A stretch of DNA of 64,000 nt from NCBI GenBank assembly GCA_039621445.1, contig CP154955.1, positions 29,705,471 through 29,769,470 on the forward strand, in the 5' to 3' direction. The notes below the pieces were generated by a model that saw nothing but the letters and a program-made list of their open reading frames with translations, was not told the DNA's origin and did not search any database. Shown here one piece after another: positions 47,175-59,700 of this stretch (position 1 is the first letter of the stretch; the number at the start of each line of letters is the position of its first letter). The stretch is from Euglena gracilis. Lineage: Eukaryota > Euglenida > Euglenophyceae > Euglenales. The position numbers and the translations under genes are program-made.

Positions 47175-47540
47175 TAAAAAACAATGAACCCACCGCCATG
47201 AGATCGCCTTCTCCCCCAATCCCACCACCCCTTGATCTCTAAACCCCAATCAAAAATCATCTGATTCCACCCCCCCACCACCCCTCTATACCCATAAATC
47301 CCACCTTTCCCACCCCCCGCCAATCCATCCCCAACAATCCGAACAACTAATACATCCCTCCTTCGCACCCCCAATCCAAACCAAACCCATTGATCTTACC
47401 CCTTTCCCCCTTCTTTTTCCAACATCCTCCCAATCCCCCCACATATTTCCCCCCCACTTCACATTTCGTCAATCCTCAAACACACTCCCATCTTTTCCCC
47501 TTCACCCCCAAAACCCCTTTCCCCTTTTAAGAAGGAGCAT
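47175..47540 (+). other. G-depleted C-rich insertion in element C gag
   Basis: About 360 bp with extreme strand asymmetry: I count seven G in the 300 bases from 47,221 to 47,520, most of the rest being C, A and T. It replaces the short acidic gag tail seen in B. No coding or repeat family is recognised. A genuine low-complexity insertion or a low-quality assembly stretch are both possible. Confidence 0.7.
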
Positions 47541-48880
47541 CATCCCCGCTTGACAGATCGTAAATTCAGAGACGTATATGCGTCAAGAAAGTCGAAGGCT
47601 GATATGGCCACCAGTTCGGATTTTGAGTAAAGGTTCCCGAAATCCAAGGATGCAGACTACAGGGGTTGCTAGAAAGGAGGTGACAGGAGTCGCGACCCTA
47701 GTCATCGCCTGCCCAGTAACCTTTCTGGTCAGTGTTCAAGGATTATTGGTTCCCGCCACTCAAAATTTTTCCGAATCTCTGACCCATAGATAGTGTTTGT
47801 GTTTAACGGTTGTTGATGCACTAGGGGATACCCCATGTGTGTCACTTGTGGTTGAATGGATTTACGCTCCAAGGATGCACACAGCTCCGCAAACTTCTTT
47901 CCCCCCCAAAAAACTTCCACTACTCATCATTTTTACATACCGTTTTCGATGACAGCAACACCGTTTTCCACAACACCAACACCGTTTTCAACCTAGGGGT
48001 AAAGAGAAAGTGCCCCCCCTACCCACCGCATATCCACAAACGTTCCACATGCGGTAGGGGTAACAAGTAGCTTAACCCCCAGCGTTTCACTGGGTTCCAA
48101 GACGAAAGCCCTAAGGCCTGAAATTCGAATGGTGTCGAGTAGTCGCCCAGCTGCTTTCATTTTTCGTATTCCACCAGGTTTGTCGATTGCAGACAATCCT
48201 GTACACCCCCCGCAGCTCAAATTCGCATACAATTTTTCCAACACACTCACCCCCCCAGACCAACATGCGCGACAAGGACAACTACTCAGCACCCCCCCCC
48301 CAAGGTGTGCACTCTGGGAGAAATTTCCACACAACCAACAACCAAACACAAAAGGAAATAACTGAAACCAAAACTAACCACCACCCCCCGCGCCTATGGC
48401 GCCCCCGCCACTCAAGCGCCAATGGCACCCACCACCCCCCGCGCCTTTGGCGCCTCCCTGCGCATATTGCGCAAAGTGCGTACAGCACAGACGCTGCGCC
48501 TATGGCGCCACCCACCCTCGCGCATAGCGCAAATCTTGCGCATAATGCCCCCCCCCCTGCGCTTATGGCGCCCCCAACCACCGCGCCTATGGCGCTCACA
48601 CCCCCGCGCATATTGCGCTCCCCACGCGCATGGCGCTCATAATTGTTTTGCACACCGCGCATAGCGCACCTCCCCACCGCGCATGGTGCGCAGCCCGCAA
48701 ACAGCCCCCCCCCCCCACAAACGCCCCCCACCCCCCACCCCCCACCCGTGCATAGCACAAATCTCGCATAATTGCGTATATCTTACAAATGGGTATCTGC
48801 CCAACCCAACCATATTCTTTTGGGAATAGGTCCCAAAGATGTTTGTGTACATATTTCATGATGGCATTTTTGTTGTTGAT
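47541..48880 (+). pseudogene. pol: Element C gag tail and pol remnant
   Basis: The end of gag (KFRDVYASRKS-like, then SDFE TAA at 47,628-47,630) is followed by the same protease-less pol remnant as in element B, including RGKEKVPPLPTA near 48,000 and SSRPAAFIFRIPPG near 48,140. Reading frames are broken. The hairpin repeat GCGCC TAT GGCGC and relatives expand at 48,380-48,680, next to long C runs at 48,700-48,750. The matching deletion in B and C implies a shared non-autonomous ancestor. Confidence 0.8.
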
Positions 48881-51800
48881 ATGTAAACCACATGCTCAAA
48901 ATGCAGATTTGGTTTACTTCAGCAACAAAAGTAGCCGCCCCCCCCCTCTTTGACCACGAACTTGTTGGTCAAATTGGCAAACACCAAAGGTGTTTTGATC
49001 GTTCAAGCGCACAATTGTGCTCACTTCAAAGTTATTTGCAAAAACACAAGGTGTGTGATAAGTTTTTGGGATACATTGCAAATACTGCATTTTTCCCATA
49101 AACTTGCACAGCTTTGTGAAGAACAGCTATTTTGTTAACAAAATGGCCTTTTTCTTCTTGCAGAAGTGAGTCCCGATAGGGAAATAAGTTGAATTCCTTG
49201 AGAAAATGTGCAACATAGTTGCCCCCCCCCAAACAAAAATGAAGAAAATTCATTCAAACATGAATTTTTGTGGACTTGACGTTTGGTCTATGTGACCAAT
49301 ACCCCCTATGATGTGCAAGGCCTATGGGCCATTACCCATGTGGTCCATAGGACCAATTTGCAGAAAATGCAAGGACCAAAAGGACTAAAGGTCCACACAT
49401 CCATATTATAAAGTGAAAAGTCCATGGGACTTCAAAAAATGGCACAAAAAGCCATATTACATGGCTGAAAGTGGCTGATTTGGCCAAAACAAGCCAAATA
49501 GGCTTTTTTCATGCAGATTTGCATAAGTGTCACTTTGGCATAGCCTCAAAACCACCACAAAAGCTTCAAAATTTCTGGCACCTCGTACCATGAGGTTTTG
49601 ACTGTATGTAGTAGTGCCTATGAGATAGAAACCAAAAGTTGTCTTTCTAGAATAAATTATGGACGCTCATAGCAAAAGCTCACTCACACAGGCAAAAGAC
49701 CAAAGACGTATCTCAGCGTCCGTAGCTGGCCGATAGGCCATGTTACCCCTCATTCGAAAGCTCGTTCGATTAGCCGTCCGGCGGTGCAATCAGATCGCTG
49801 TAACTCTGCACGGTACTCTTATTTGAGGAGATCGTGAAAAATTGAATTAAGCCCAGCCAATTTGGCCAAACCCAATTATTTGAGCCAGATGTTGTACGAT
49901 CGTGTACCAGACTGGCAAATCAGCCTGAAAGGCTTCTATACTGTACCCTACATCGTTTCTGATGGCTAATTACCATTGGTTACCAGTTTGGCTAATGGCC
50001 ATTTTTCAGTACCTTTGGCAGCATTCTGCCCATTACCCCCTCTGTATGGGCTATAAGGCCTGGTACAGTTCAGAGGGCTATAGCCCACAATTTGGAGCCA
50101 TTTCGACTCACTAGAATCATTTTTAGGAGCACTTATGTGCAAATTTTCATTTAAATCATTGGTTTTCTGCACTTTTTGGTGAGTTTTCCCTATTCTGGCA
50201 CCCATATCCCTAATGGGAATGACCACGAGGCAATATGCCAGATTGGAATGCAAAGGGATATGCTGATAATGGCAATTTTTCCTTTGCTCAACATGTCATA
50301 GACATGTTTTACTTGTATTTTCAAGCGTATTTTTCCTTTTTTGCTATATTTTTGCACAATTTTACAGCTTTTGGGTGATGTGGTGTTATTGGACACCCAA
50401 ATCCCAAAAACTACACAACAGCAACAATGCAGTGTTATTGGACACTCTCAACAAGCACTATGTGCACTTGGCAAATTTGCAGTCTTAAATGACTCAAATG
50501 CAACAAAGTTGCACTTTTGGTTACAAAAATGCAATTCCCGACTCAGAATCTGCATTTCTGCCCTAAATCCTGAAAGGGATTTCCCCAAATATCTTATCAA
50601 AAGTCAGTTTTTCTCAGTGGCATAGTCACAAATGATGAGATTTCGTCACGAATGGCAGTCTTGCCCCCCCCCCCGCTTCATCAAGTGGGATCCCCTTACC
50701 GATATAATTCGGAGGACCCAATGGTCGTCAACTGCAACACCAATGGTGTCATTATGCAAGGTTTATACGAACCATAGCTCAGAAATGGTGAAATCCAGCT
50801 CTTTTTTGACCCACATTTGGGATACCGTGTGCAGATCATCCGCAAATTTTCTGAATGTGGATCAATCGCCACGTGTTCAGCGAATATTTCGCAAATGTGT
50901 TCAAAATTTCAGAGCGAATCATCAAATGGTGCGTGCCATAGCACCATATTCATTGATGATTGGTCGTTTTGTGCAGCCCCCCCGTTTCTCATGCATTTTT
51001 GTCATTTGTGACCTATTGGTCTGAACTCAGTGTCGCAATATGCGATTTTGACCACGTGTGCGTAATATATGCGTACATGTGCAATTTCAGGTTTTTTTTT
51101 GTTGGCGAGAGAATATCTCATTACACTAGTGATGTGATGCAGTATACGCTGCATTTCCAAAAAACTATATTTTTTTGTGGCATACCGCTAATGCGAAGAA
51201 TGTTTCATTTATTTGTTGTTTTCCAAATTTTTCATTTTTCAGTGGTGATATCCACACTTTTATCGTTACCGCCTCATTTGTGGCGATAGCCACCCAATTC
51301 TGGCGGATAATTACAGTGCTTGAACCACATTGCATTTTCTGGGTCATCGATCAAGATGACTTAAGTGTGCATGTACCGTTATTTTTCTCATAGAGAAGTT
51401 TGTGTGCCGGAGAATCAACTCCCACTTTCACATTTATGCATCCACAATCGCTGTTCGGCGAAATATCTTACATTCCACCGGCATGGTGCAATTTTTGAGC
51501 CAATTGCTCTCTCACAACGTGAATATTTTTCTGGTTCTTTCAGAATTTTTCACGTGGAATACTTATAGCCGTAGAAGATTTTTGTGTGCAGTGTCACCGT
51601 TCTAGGTGAGATGTTAGTCCTAATGGGACAGTCCAAAACCACATAGTGGTGCATACCGATATGGTACCAATGATTTAAGCCAATCGGCTGGTTTCACAAT
51701 CGGCACTATGTTCTTTTGTTTTTTTTTACTAGCCGCTTTGCAACACAAAAACAGAGATTTTTAGTATTTTTTTAGTGGTATGTGCCACCACCCACTCCAG

Positions 51801-53073
51801 TGACGGCTTTACGGCCAACTTGTCGAAAAAAAAAAAAACTCGATTGAGTTCACGCTTATCACAGAACATGCCTGCCAGACCACCATCATCAAAGTGGTGT
51901 TCTGATCTGTGCATTTTTTGTGATATTTTTTTTTCTTGTGCGCAATATGGGGATACCCACAATTTTTCATACGCACACTTTACTTTTTGAGGTATCATGC
52001 CTCTGATTGTACTGAAAGGTACAGAGTGTTGAATTTCGCCGCACAGGAACAATGTTCCATCCTTTTATGTGAATTCACAGTTCATTTGCGGTTTTTTCAA
52101 AGTGGTATAAGCCACACCAACCACAGTTGTTCCGTGAATTGGCAGCAGCCTGCCACAATTCCGCATTTTTTCTGCGGTTGTACACCTTAGTGTGATCTTT
52201 TTGGCAATATGCCGATTTTTTTTTGTTTCGGGTATACACACAGTAGTACTTTTGTGCCATGCATATTCCGAAAGGCAATGTTTCTGGGCTATAAAGCCTA
52301 CCCCCCCCCATTATTTTTGGCTAATGCCAACCCTTCAGCCTACAGGCTGCACACCTAAGGCACAACTGCCAGATCCACGGTTTTTAGGGCTAATGCCTGC
52401 TATTCTGAGGTATACGCCTCTGAGGATAACCCATCGACCAGATCGCGCCAGTGCAGCACTGCGAAGCCTTATATGCGGTATACGCCGCCAGTAAGAAGAC
52501 GCACAGCACACGGCGCGCACAACGTAATAATTAGGCCAACTTGTTACTTTTCGGCCTTAAGGCCCCCATAAGACTGCCAGACGGCAAAACTTCTGCTTAA
52601 GGTCTTTTGACCAGCCCCCCACTCCTCTCTCCTTTTACCCCCCTGGGGAAAATATCGCTGTCGCCGGCAGTTGGTTTTGTAAATAGGTCTTTCTCCCTGG
52701 TCAAATATGACTGGCCAGGTGCCCCCTCCTTCCACACCCAACCCTTCAATCTTTTCCGATTATGGAATGAGACCTCCCCGCGTGTCATAGACACACCCCA
52801 AACTGGGTGGATGGGATATTCTGGAATGGAAACCTTCCAGCCCCTATTTCCCAATGGGCTCTTCCGCTTCCACCCCTTTGCCGCAATAAGTAGGCACCGC
52901 ATAAGCGGTTAACCACTTTTGCGCGTTCTTGCGTTATTTCGCATTTTCCTTCCCACACCCCTGGTGACAGGAGAACCAAAAGCCGCATACGGCCCTGTGA
53001 CAGGTCCCCGTCCCCAGGACTGTGTCCGGCATTCCGACTGGCCTGGTCCAGTAGGGAAATCGGGCATAGCCCT
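48881..53073 (+). other. Element C AT-rich 3' non-coding region
   Basis: About 4.2 kb with no credible gene. It parallels element B (40,130-43,136) but has an extra stretch at about 50,810-52,030 that I do not recognise. From about 52,480 to the LTR it is nearly identical to B. Confidence 0.72.
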
Positions 53074-53083
53074 GGGAGGGGGA
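53074..53083 (+). promoter_or_regulatory. Element C polypurine tract
   Basis: GGGAGGGGGA directly before the 3' LTR, identical to that of element B. Confidence 0.85.
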
Positions 53084-53532
53084 TGTGTACCAGGCAGCCG
53101 TAAGGCCATGGTACTGTGTATGTAGGTATAAGCCTACGGCCAGATATAGCTCTGAGCCCCATACACAGTACTATGTAAGGTGGTATTCCTACAGATGGCC
53201 AACGGCCTCAATTAGGAATACCAAATCCTAATTCTGGTTCTCCTCTCCACAGGTGGTATTTTCTATTCTTTTCTTTCCATTTTGTCTTTGCAATACTTGA
53301 TTCCCAAGTTTGCTTTTTCACATTTGAAGTCCTGAAAGGACACTTGTCACTTTCCTGGTCCGTAGCCCATAGGGCTTCTCCCCTGCCTTGTGCTCTGCCT
53401 CTTAATTGGGGAAAAGGGCTTTTCAAATTTTTATATTATTTTATTTTTTCTTTTCTGTTACTCCAACTTTTACTTTCCTAAGTAGGGCGCCACCAAAGGT
53501 GAAAGCGAGGAAAGCAGGGTTGGACGTACACT
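53084..53532 (+). repeat. Element C 3' LTR
   Basis: TGTGTACC to GTACACT, 449 bp, followed by the target duplication agagg (53,533-53,537) and the resumed Sat2 array. Confidence 0.92.
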
Positions 53533-56035
53533 AGAGGTCGGCGATCCTTTACCTGACTGTTTCGAAGGGCGCCGGCCCGACAGGCGCAATTTTGCCCGCG
53601 GCGGGCGTGCGTAAAACGCAGCAGTTACCGCCCGGGAGGCGCAAAATAGCACTTTGGCAACGGACGCCCCAAAAACGTGGTTTTTCGGTCGTTTTCGGCG
53701 AAATCGGCCGCGCCGGCGCTCCAAAAACGAGCGCTCTGCCCCGGGTAGAGGTCGGCGATCCTTTAACTGACTGTTGCGAAGGGCGCCGGCGCGACAGGCG
53801 CAATTTTGCCCGCGGCGGGCGTGCGTAAAACGCAGCAGTTACCGCCCGGGAGGCGCAAAATAGCACTTTGGCAACGGACGCCCAAAAAAAACGTCGTTTT
53901 TCGGTCGTTTTCGGCCGAAATCAGCCGCGCGCCCGCTCTCCAAAAACGAGCGCTCTGCCCCGGGTAGAGGTCGGCGATCCTTTACCTGACTCTTTCGAAG
54001 GGCGCCGGCGCGACAGGCGCAATTTTGCCCGCGGCGGGCGTGCGTAAAACGCAGCAGTTACCGCCCGGGAGGCGCAAAATAGCACTCCGGCAACGGACGC
54101 CCAAAAATACGTCGTTTTTCGGTCGTTTTCGCCGAAATCGGCCGCGCCGGCGCTCCAAAAACGAGCGCTCTGCCCCGGGTAGAGGTCGGCGATCCTTTAC
54201 CTGACTGTTTCGAAGGGCGCCGGCCGGAGAGGCGCAATTTTGCCCGCGGCGGGCGTGCGTAAAACGCAGCAGTTACCGCCCGGGAGGCGCAAAATAGCAC
54301 TTTGGCAACGGACGCCCAAAAAAACGTCGTTTTTCGGTCGTTTTCGGCCGAAATCGGCCGCGCCAGCGTTCCAAAAACGAGCGCTCTGCCCCGGGTAGAG
54401 GTCGGCGATCCTTTAACTGACTGTTTTGAAGGGCGCCGGCCCGACCGGCGCAATTTTGCCCGCGGCGGGCGTGCGTAAAACGCAGCAGTTACCGCCCGGG
54501 AGGCGCAAAATAGCACTTTGGCAACGGACGCCCCAAAAACGTGGTTTTTCGGTCGTTTTCGGCGAAATCGGCCGCGCCGGCGCTCCAAAAACGAGCGCTC
54601 TGCCCCGGGTAGAGGTCGGCGATCCTTTAACTGACTGTTGCGAAGGGCGCCGGCGCGACAGGCGCAATTTTGCCCGCGGCGGGCGTGCGTAAAACGCAGC
54701 AGTTACCGCCCGGGAGGCGCAAAATAGCACTTTGGCAACGGACGCCCAAAAAAAACGTCGTTTTTCGGTCGTTTTCGGCCGAAATCGGCCGCGCCCGCGC
54801 TCCAAAAACGAGCGCTCTGCCCCGGGTAGAGGTCGGCGATCCTTTACCTGACTGTTTCGAAGGGCGCCGGCGCGACAGGCGCAATTTTGCCCGCGGCGGG
54901 CGTGCGTAAAACGCAGCAGTTACCGCCCGGGAGGCGCAAAATAGCACTCCGGCAACGGACGCCCAAAAATACGTCGTTTTTCGGTCGTTTTCGCCGAAAT
55001 CGGCCGCGCCGGCGCTCCAAAAACGAGCGCTCTGCTCCGGGTAGAGGTCGGCGATCCTTTACCTGACTGTTGCGAAGGGCGCCGGCGCGACAGGCGCAAT
55101 TTTGCCCGCGGCGCGCGTGCGTAAACGCAGCAGTTACCGCCCGGGAGGCGCAAAATAGCACTTTGGCAACGGACGCCCCAAAAAGCGTCTTTTTTCGGTC
55201 GTTTTCGGCCGAAATGGCCTCGCCGGCGCTCCAAAAAAGAGCGCTCTGCCCCGGGTAGAGGTCGGCGATCCTTTACCTGACTGTTTCGAAGGGCGCCGGC
55301 CCGACAGGCGCAATTTTGCCCGCGGCGGGCGTGCGTAAAACGCAGCAGTTACCGCCCGGGAGGCGCAAAATAGCACTCCGGCAACGGACGCCCAAAAAAA
55401 CGTCGTTTTTCGGTCGTTTTCGGCGAAATCGGCCGCGCCAGCGCTCCAAAAACGAGCGCTCTGCCCCGGGTAGAGGTCGGCGATCCTTTAACTGACTGTT
55501 GCGAAGGGCGCCGGCGCGACAGGCGCAATTTTGCCCGCGGCGGGCGTGCGTAAAACGCAGCAGTTACCGCCCGGGAGGCGAAAAATTGCACTTCGGCAAC
55601 GGACGCCCCAAAAAGCGTCTTTTTTCGGTCGTTTTCGGCCGAAATGGCCTCGCCGGCGCTCCAAAAAAGAGCGCTCTGCCCCGGGTAGAGGTCGGCGATC
55701 CTTTACCTGACTGTTTCGAAGGGCGCCGGCCGGAGAGGCGCAATTTTGCCCGCGGCGGGCGTGCGTATAACGCAGCAGTTACCGCCCGGGAGGCGCAAAA
55801 TAGCACTTTGGCAACGGACGCCCCAAAAAGCGTCGTTTTTCGGTCGTTTTCGGCGGAAATCGGCCGCGCCGGCGCTCCAAAAACGAGCGCTCTGCCCCGG
55901 GTAGAGGTCGGCGATCCTTTACCTGACTGTTGCGAAGGGCGCCGGCGCGACAGGCGTAATTTTGCCCGCGGCGGGCGTGCGTAAAACGCAGCAGTTACCG
56001 CCCGGGAGGCGCAAAATAGCACTTTGGCAACGGAC
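53533..56035 (-). repeat. Sat2: inverted array, right part
   Basis: About 11.5 units in the same orientation as 32,605-33,911, beginning exactly where element C ended in the unit. It stops mid-unit at ggcaacggac, where the LTR of element D starts. Open frames of up to 176 codons on either strand are by-products of the GC-rich 216-bp unit. Confidence 0.95.
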
Positions 56036-56487
56036 TGTGTACCAGGCAGCCGTAAGGCCATGGTACTGTGTATGTAGGTATAAGCCTACGGCCAGATATA
56101 GCTCTGGGCCCCATACACAGTACTATGCTAGGTGGTATTCCTACAGATGGCCAACGGCCTGAATTAGGAATACCAAAGCCTAATTCTGGTTCTCCTCTCC
56201 ACAGGTGGTATTATTCTCTATTCTTCTCATTTCATTTTGTCTTTGCAAGACTTGATTTCCAAGTTTGCTTTTTCACATTTTGAAGTCCTGAAAGGACACT
56301 TGTCACTTTCCTGGTCCGTAGCCCATAGGGCTCCTCCCCTGTCTTGTGCTCTGCCTCTTAATTGGGGAAAAGGGCAATACAACTTTTATATTTATTTTAT
56401 ATTCTTTTCTGTTACTCCAACTTTTACTTTCCTAAGTAGGGCGCCACCACCAGGTGAAAGCGAGGAAAGCAGGGTTGGACGTACACT
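56036..56487 (+). repeat. Element D 5' LTR
   Basis: 452 bp from TGTGTACCAGGCAGCCG to GGACGTACACT, with the conserved CCACAGGTGGTATT block. It joins Sat2 on the left and the PBS on the right. Confidence 0.92.
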
Positions 56488-56747
56488 TGGCAGCAGTTTA
56501 GGTTTTTCGATCCCTTTGACCGCAAACGGTCGTGTGGTGCCCCGCCTATAGGCGACCACAGGCACTACAAGCCGTTTCCGGCCAAAGCCGTACGCACGGA
56601 CACGTCCTCTGACGGTTCGCAGTATACGCTGCTTCAAACCTCAGAGTTCGGGTCTCTGCTTACTTTTTATACTATCCCCTCTTTTTGCACTTGTTCCTGC
56701 ATTTTCCCCCACAATCTACACTTGGGTTTTGCGTTTTTGCCTTAAAA
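56488..56747 (+). other. Element D primer binding site and leader
   Basis: TGGCAGCAG (56,488-56,496) is the PBS position, with one mismatch to the TGGTAGCAG of A, B and C. Leader hairpins (GACCG CAAA CGGTC; CGCC TATA GGCG; a CGGCCAAAGCCG-like stem) are conserved. The ATG at 56,748 is chosen because the MQSTTP start is shared. Confidence 0.82.
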
Positions 56748-59700
56748 ATGCAGAGCACAACTCCCATCGACTACGCGGCATTGATTGGGTCACTTCGAGG
56801 ACTTGAACCTGCAGAACCATTGACCAGCTCTATTGAGCATTCACAACCCCATAGGGGTAATCAAGCATTGATTTATTCCAAAAGTAATCCTCCTTCCCCG
56901 CGTGTGTCACACCTATCGGTGTCTGTGTCGAGTTATCCTCCCCCCGCCCAATGGGCATCCCCACACCTATCGGTGTCAAGCTCTATAGAGCAACCCCATG
57001 CCCAACAGGCACAACCCCTTTTGTTGGAAAGCCGATCGGCTAACACCCATTCCCCCCAGCGAGATCTCGCACTGGTGCCGATAGGCACATTTGACTCCGA
57101 GGCGGATACGCCACGGCAAAATTTTGGTGAGGGTGGGTTAGAAACACCATGTTTCTTTCAGCCCCCCCCTATGCTTCCCCCCACAAGTCCGATTGGACAA
57201 TTGCCCGCACCACCCGATACGGGTTCTTTTCCTGCATTACCATCGCACCCGGAGATGCGTTTAACGGTCCCCGCTTATACAAGCCCCTCCGAGTCCATGA
57301 GCAGTGATGCGGAAGAGTTGGAAAATATTTCCCCTCAACCCATCACCGTGATTCAGCGCATAGTCGCAAATCTTCCAGTGGACCACCCGCTAACGCGGCA
57401 AATTTCCCATGTCCACACTTGTGTAGCGGATTGCGCTATGACACTTAACAAGGTTTTGGATTTTGATGAGAACAACCAAAAGGTTGTAGAGCACAAGCTC
57501 AATTACCTTTGGAGTTATGTGCGTGATGTTGGCCAATATTGCCAAACAAACTTTCAATCCACCAATGTGGACCTAGCAACTTTGCGACAAGGTTTAGACA
57601 CACATTTGCAGGCATACTTGCCACAACACTTCCAAAAAGTGAGTGAAGCCATGTGTGAAACACAATCCCGCAATGATGCGATTTTCTCCAACATGCAACA
57701 TAGTTTGCAAGCTTTGTCTCATCAATTGGAGCCAATTACGGCAATTTTTCCACAATTGCAGCAAAAGTTGCATGAGCCCCCCATCAAAAATCCCGATTTG
57801 GGACAATTTATTACAATGGAGCAATTCTCCACACTTGCAACCGCATTTCAGGAAGCGCAACAGCGCATTTTCTAACTAAGCGGTGATTCCGCGAATTTTA
57901 CCCACTTTTCTGCCCAAGCCAATTAAAGTTTTGCCCCCCGCACGTATGTGCAACAATTGGAGGAAAGACTTTCCCGATTGGAGCAGAAATCTTGCCATGG
58001 TGGTGAGATTCCCGCTGAAATTGCAAGTTTTCACACCCAAATCGCGAATATCGCGAGTAGGATTGAGAATTTGCAGCAACAGTGGCAAAATGACACAATG
58101 GAATTCCGAACCGCAATCGCGGATTTGCAAAACCGCAATGCGGCAACCCGTGCACCAACACCGGATATTAGTGGACTCAAAGCCACCATGTCCGACTTGC
58201 ACAAACAGTTACAACAGGATGTTGGTAACATTGAAGCCTCATTGGCTAAGTTACACACCCGCTATGCGGAAGTAGCTGGTAGGATCCCGGATGTTACCGG
58301 CATTCAAACCGCGATAGCGGATTTGCACAAACGCATGCAAGAAATGAGCACAAAAACGCTTCAGGTGCAATCACCACCCCAAGGCACATTGCCGTTACCA
58401 ACACCTACCCCCACACTCCCAAAAACACACTTGGACAAGATTAGCGCTGAAATGCGCGCGGAAAATCACCAAATCATGCAAGGATTTTGTGACAGTCTTA
58501 TGAACACCGAGAAAACGGTGAAACAGGATGTCACAAAACTGCAAAATGACATTACCGCGCTATCCGCGCAAGTTTCTGTCTTGATGGAACAGCCAATGGC
58601 TGAAAAAGTCAAAAGTCCGCATTCGGACCACCCCACCAAGCCATCTCCACAATTGGAGGCCATTTCCAGTGCGATGCGCACTTTGGTGACAAGAGTACAG
58701 GAATTGGACACTGGGTTTGGTGCAATTTCGCACGATTTTCAGTCAATTTCTGACAACATCCCGCTTTTGGATGAACTACCCTCATACCGTAGGCGGATTA
58801 AGCGTTTGCAGGAGGATGTGGGTCGGATAACCGACAATTGGCAGGTTGTTGACCATTTGGAGCAAAGTGTGCATGAATTTGCAACAAATTTGGACCAAAT
58901 TCACGCACAACTGCGATCCATCCACCAAAACCCACAATCGGGTATGGTTGGCACACTTGCCGCATCTTCCAGCTCCAAAAGCGCTATTCGCGCACCAATT
59001 CCCGAGTCCACAGGCACATTGCCACCAAATCGCGTTTCCGCTCATGCGGTGGTTCCCCCACTAGCATTACCAGTCCCAATGGACAAGTTTTCGGATGATG
59101 AGTCGGGTTTTCAAGCGAAAACCAGACCCACCCCCCTCTTAAATCAAGAGATTCGGGAATCCGAACTCATTCGTGGTATGATCCGCACCCCTACACCGGG
59201 TATTGGTCACACCTCCCAAATTCGCTTAGTAGCACCAATGGTGCAACCATGTGATACCTCACCCCCACATGCGCAACCGCATCACCATTCGCGCAATCGC
59301 GATTCCCCTAATTTGCATGGTACCTATGGTACACTAAGTGGTATGTTCCATGCGCAATCACAGAATAACCCGAACAATACCCTTGGTGCAACCACCGGAG
59401 TACCTGCACATGGTGCGATTTTGCGCCCGGGCCCACGCCCCTGGAATACCACCGAAGGGCCGCGGGTTTCTCAGAAAGATTTCAAAGGCACCATCGCGAT
59501 AGCGAACAAGGTGAAGCCCCAATGGGACGGTGACCCCACCACGTGGAAACAATTTTTCCGCGATTGGGAATATTACTGGGATTTGAAGGGACCCACCCAA
59601 GATGACAACCCGGAGGTAATCAAGATGGAATTCATCGATTGCCTCCCCAGGGATGAAAAAGAACGCGCCAGACAATTGGTCATTGGCAGGCGCATTTCTT

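Larger units (their letters stand above)
33912..53532 (+). mobile_element. Element C: non-autonomous gag-bearing LTR element inserted in Sat2 (split by element B)
   Basis: The 5-bp target duplication agagg occurs at 33,907-33,911 and 53,533-53,537, and joining the flanks restores a normal Sat2 unit. The order is 5' LTR (its first 17 bp lost), PBS, leader, gag codons 1-5, [nested element B], rest of gag, pol remnant without protease, RT or integrase, AT-rich region, polypurine tract, 3' LTR. It has suffered a rearranged gag N-terminus, a frameshift, an in-frame deletion and a G-poor insertion. It could only move with enzymes supplied by relatives such as A or D. Confidence 0.9.

Noticed and set aside
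57873-57926. Reassigned UAA codon in element D gag
   Set aside because: The two TAA codons correspond to CAG and GAA in element C, so no single reassignment fits, and other frames here use TAA normally.
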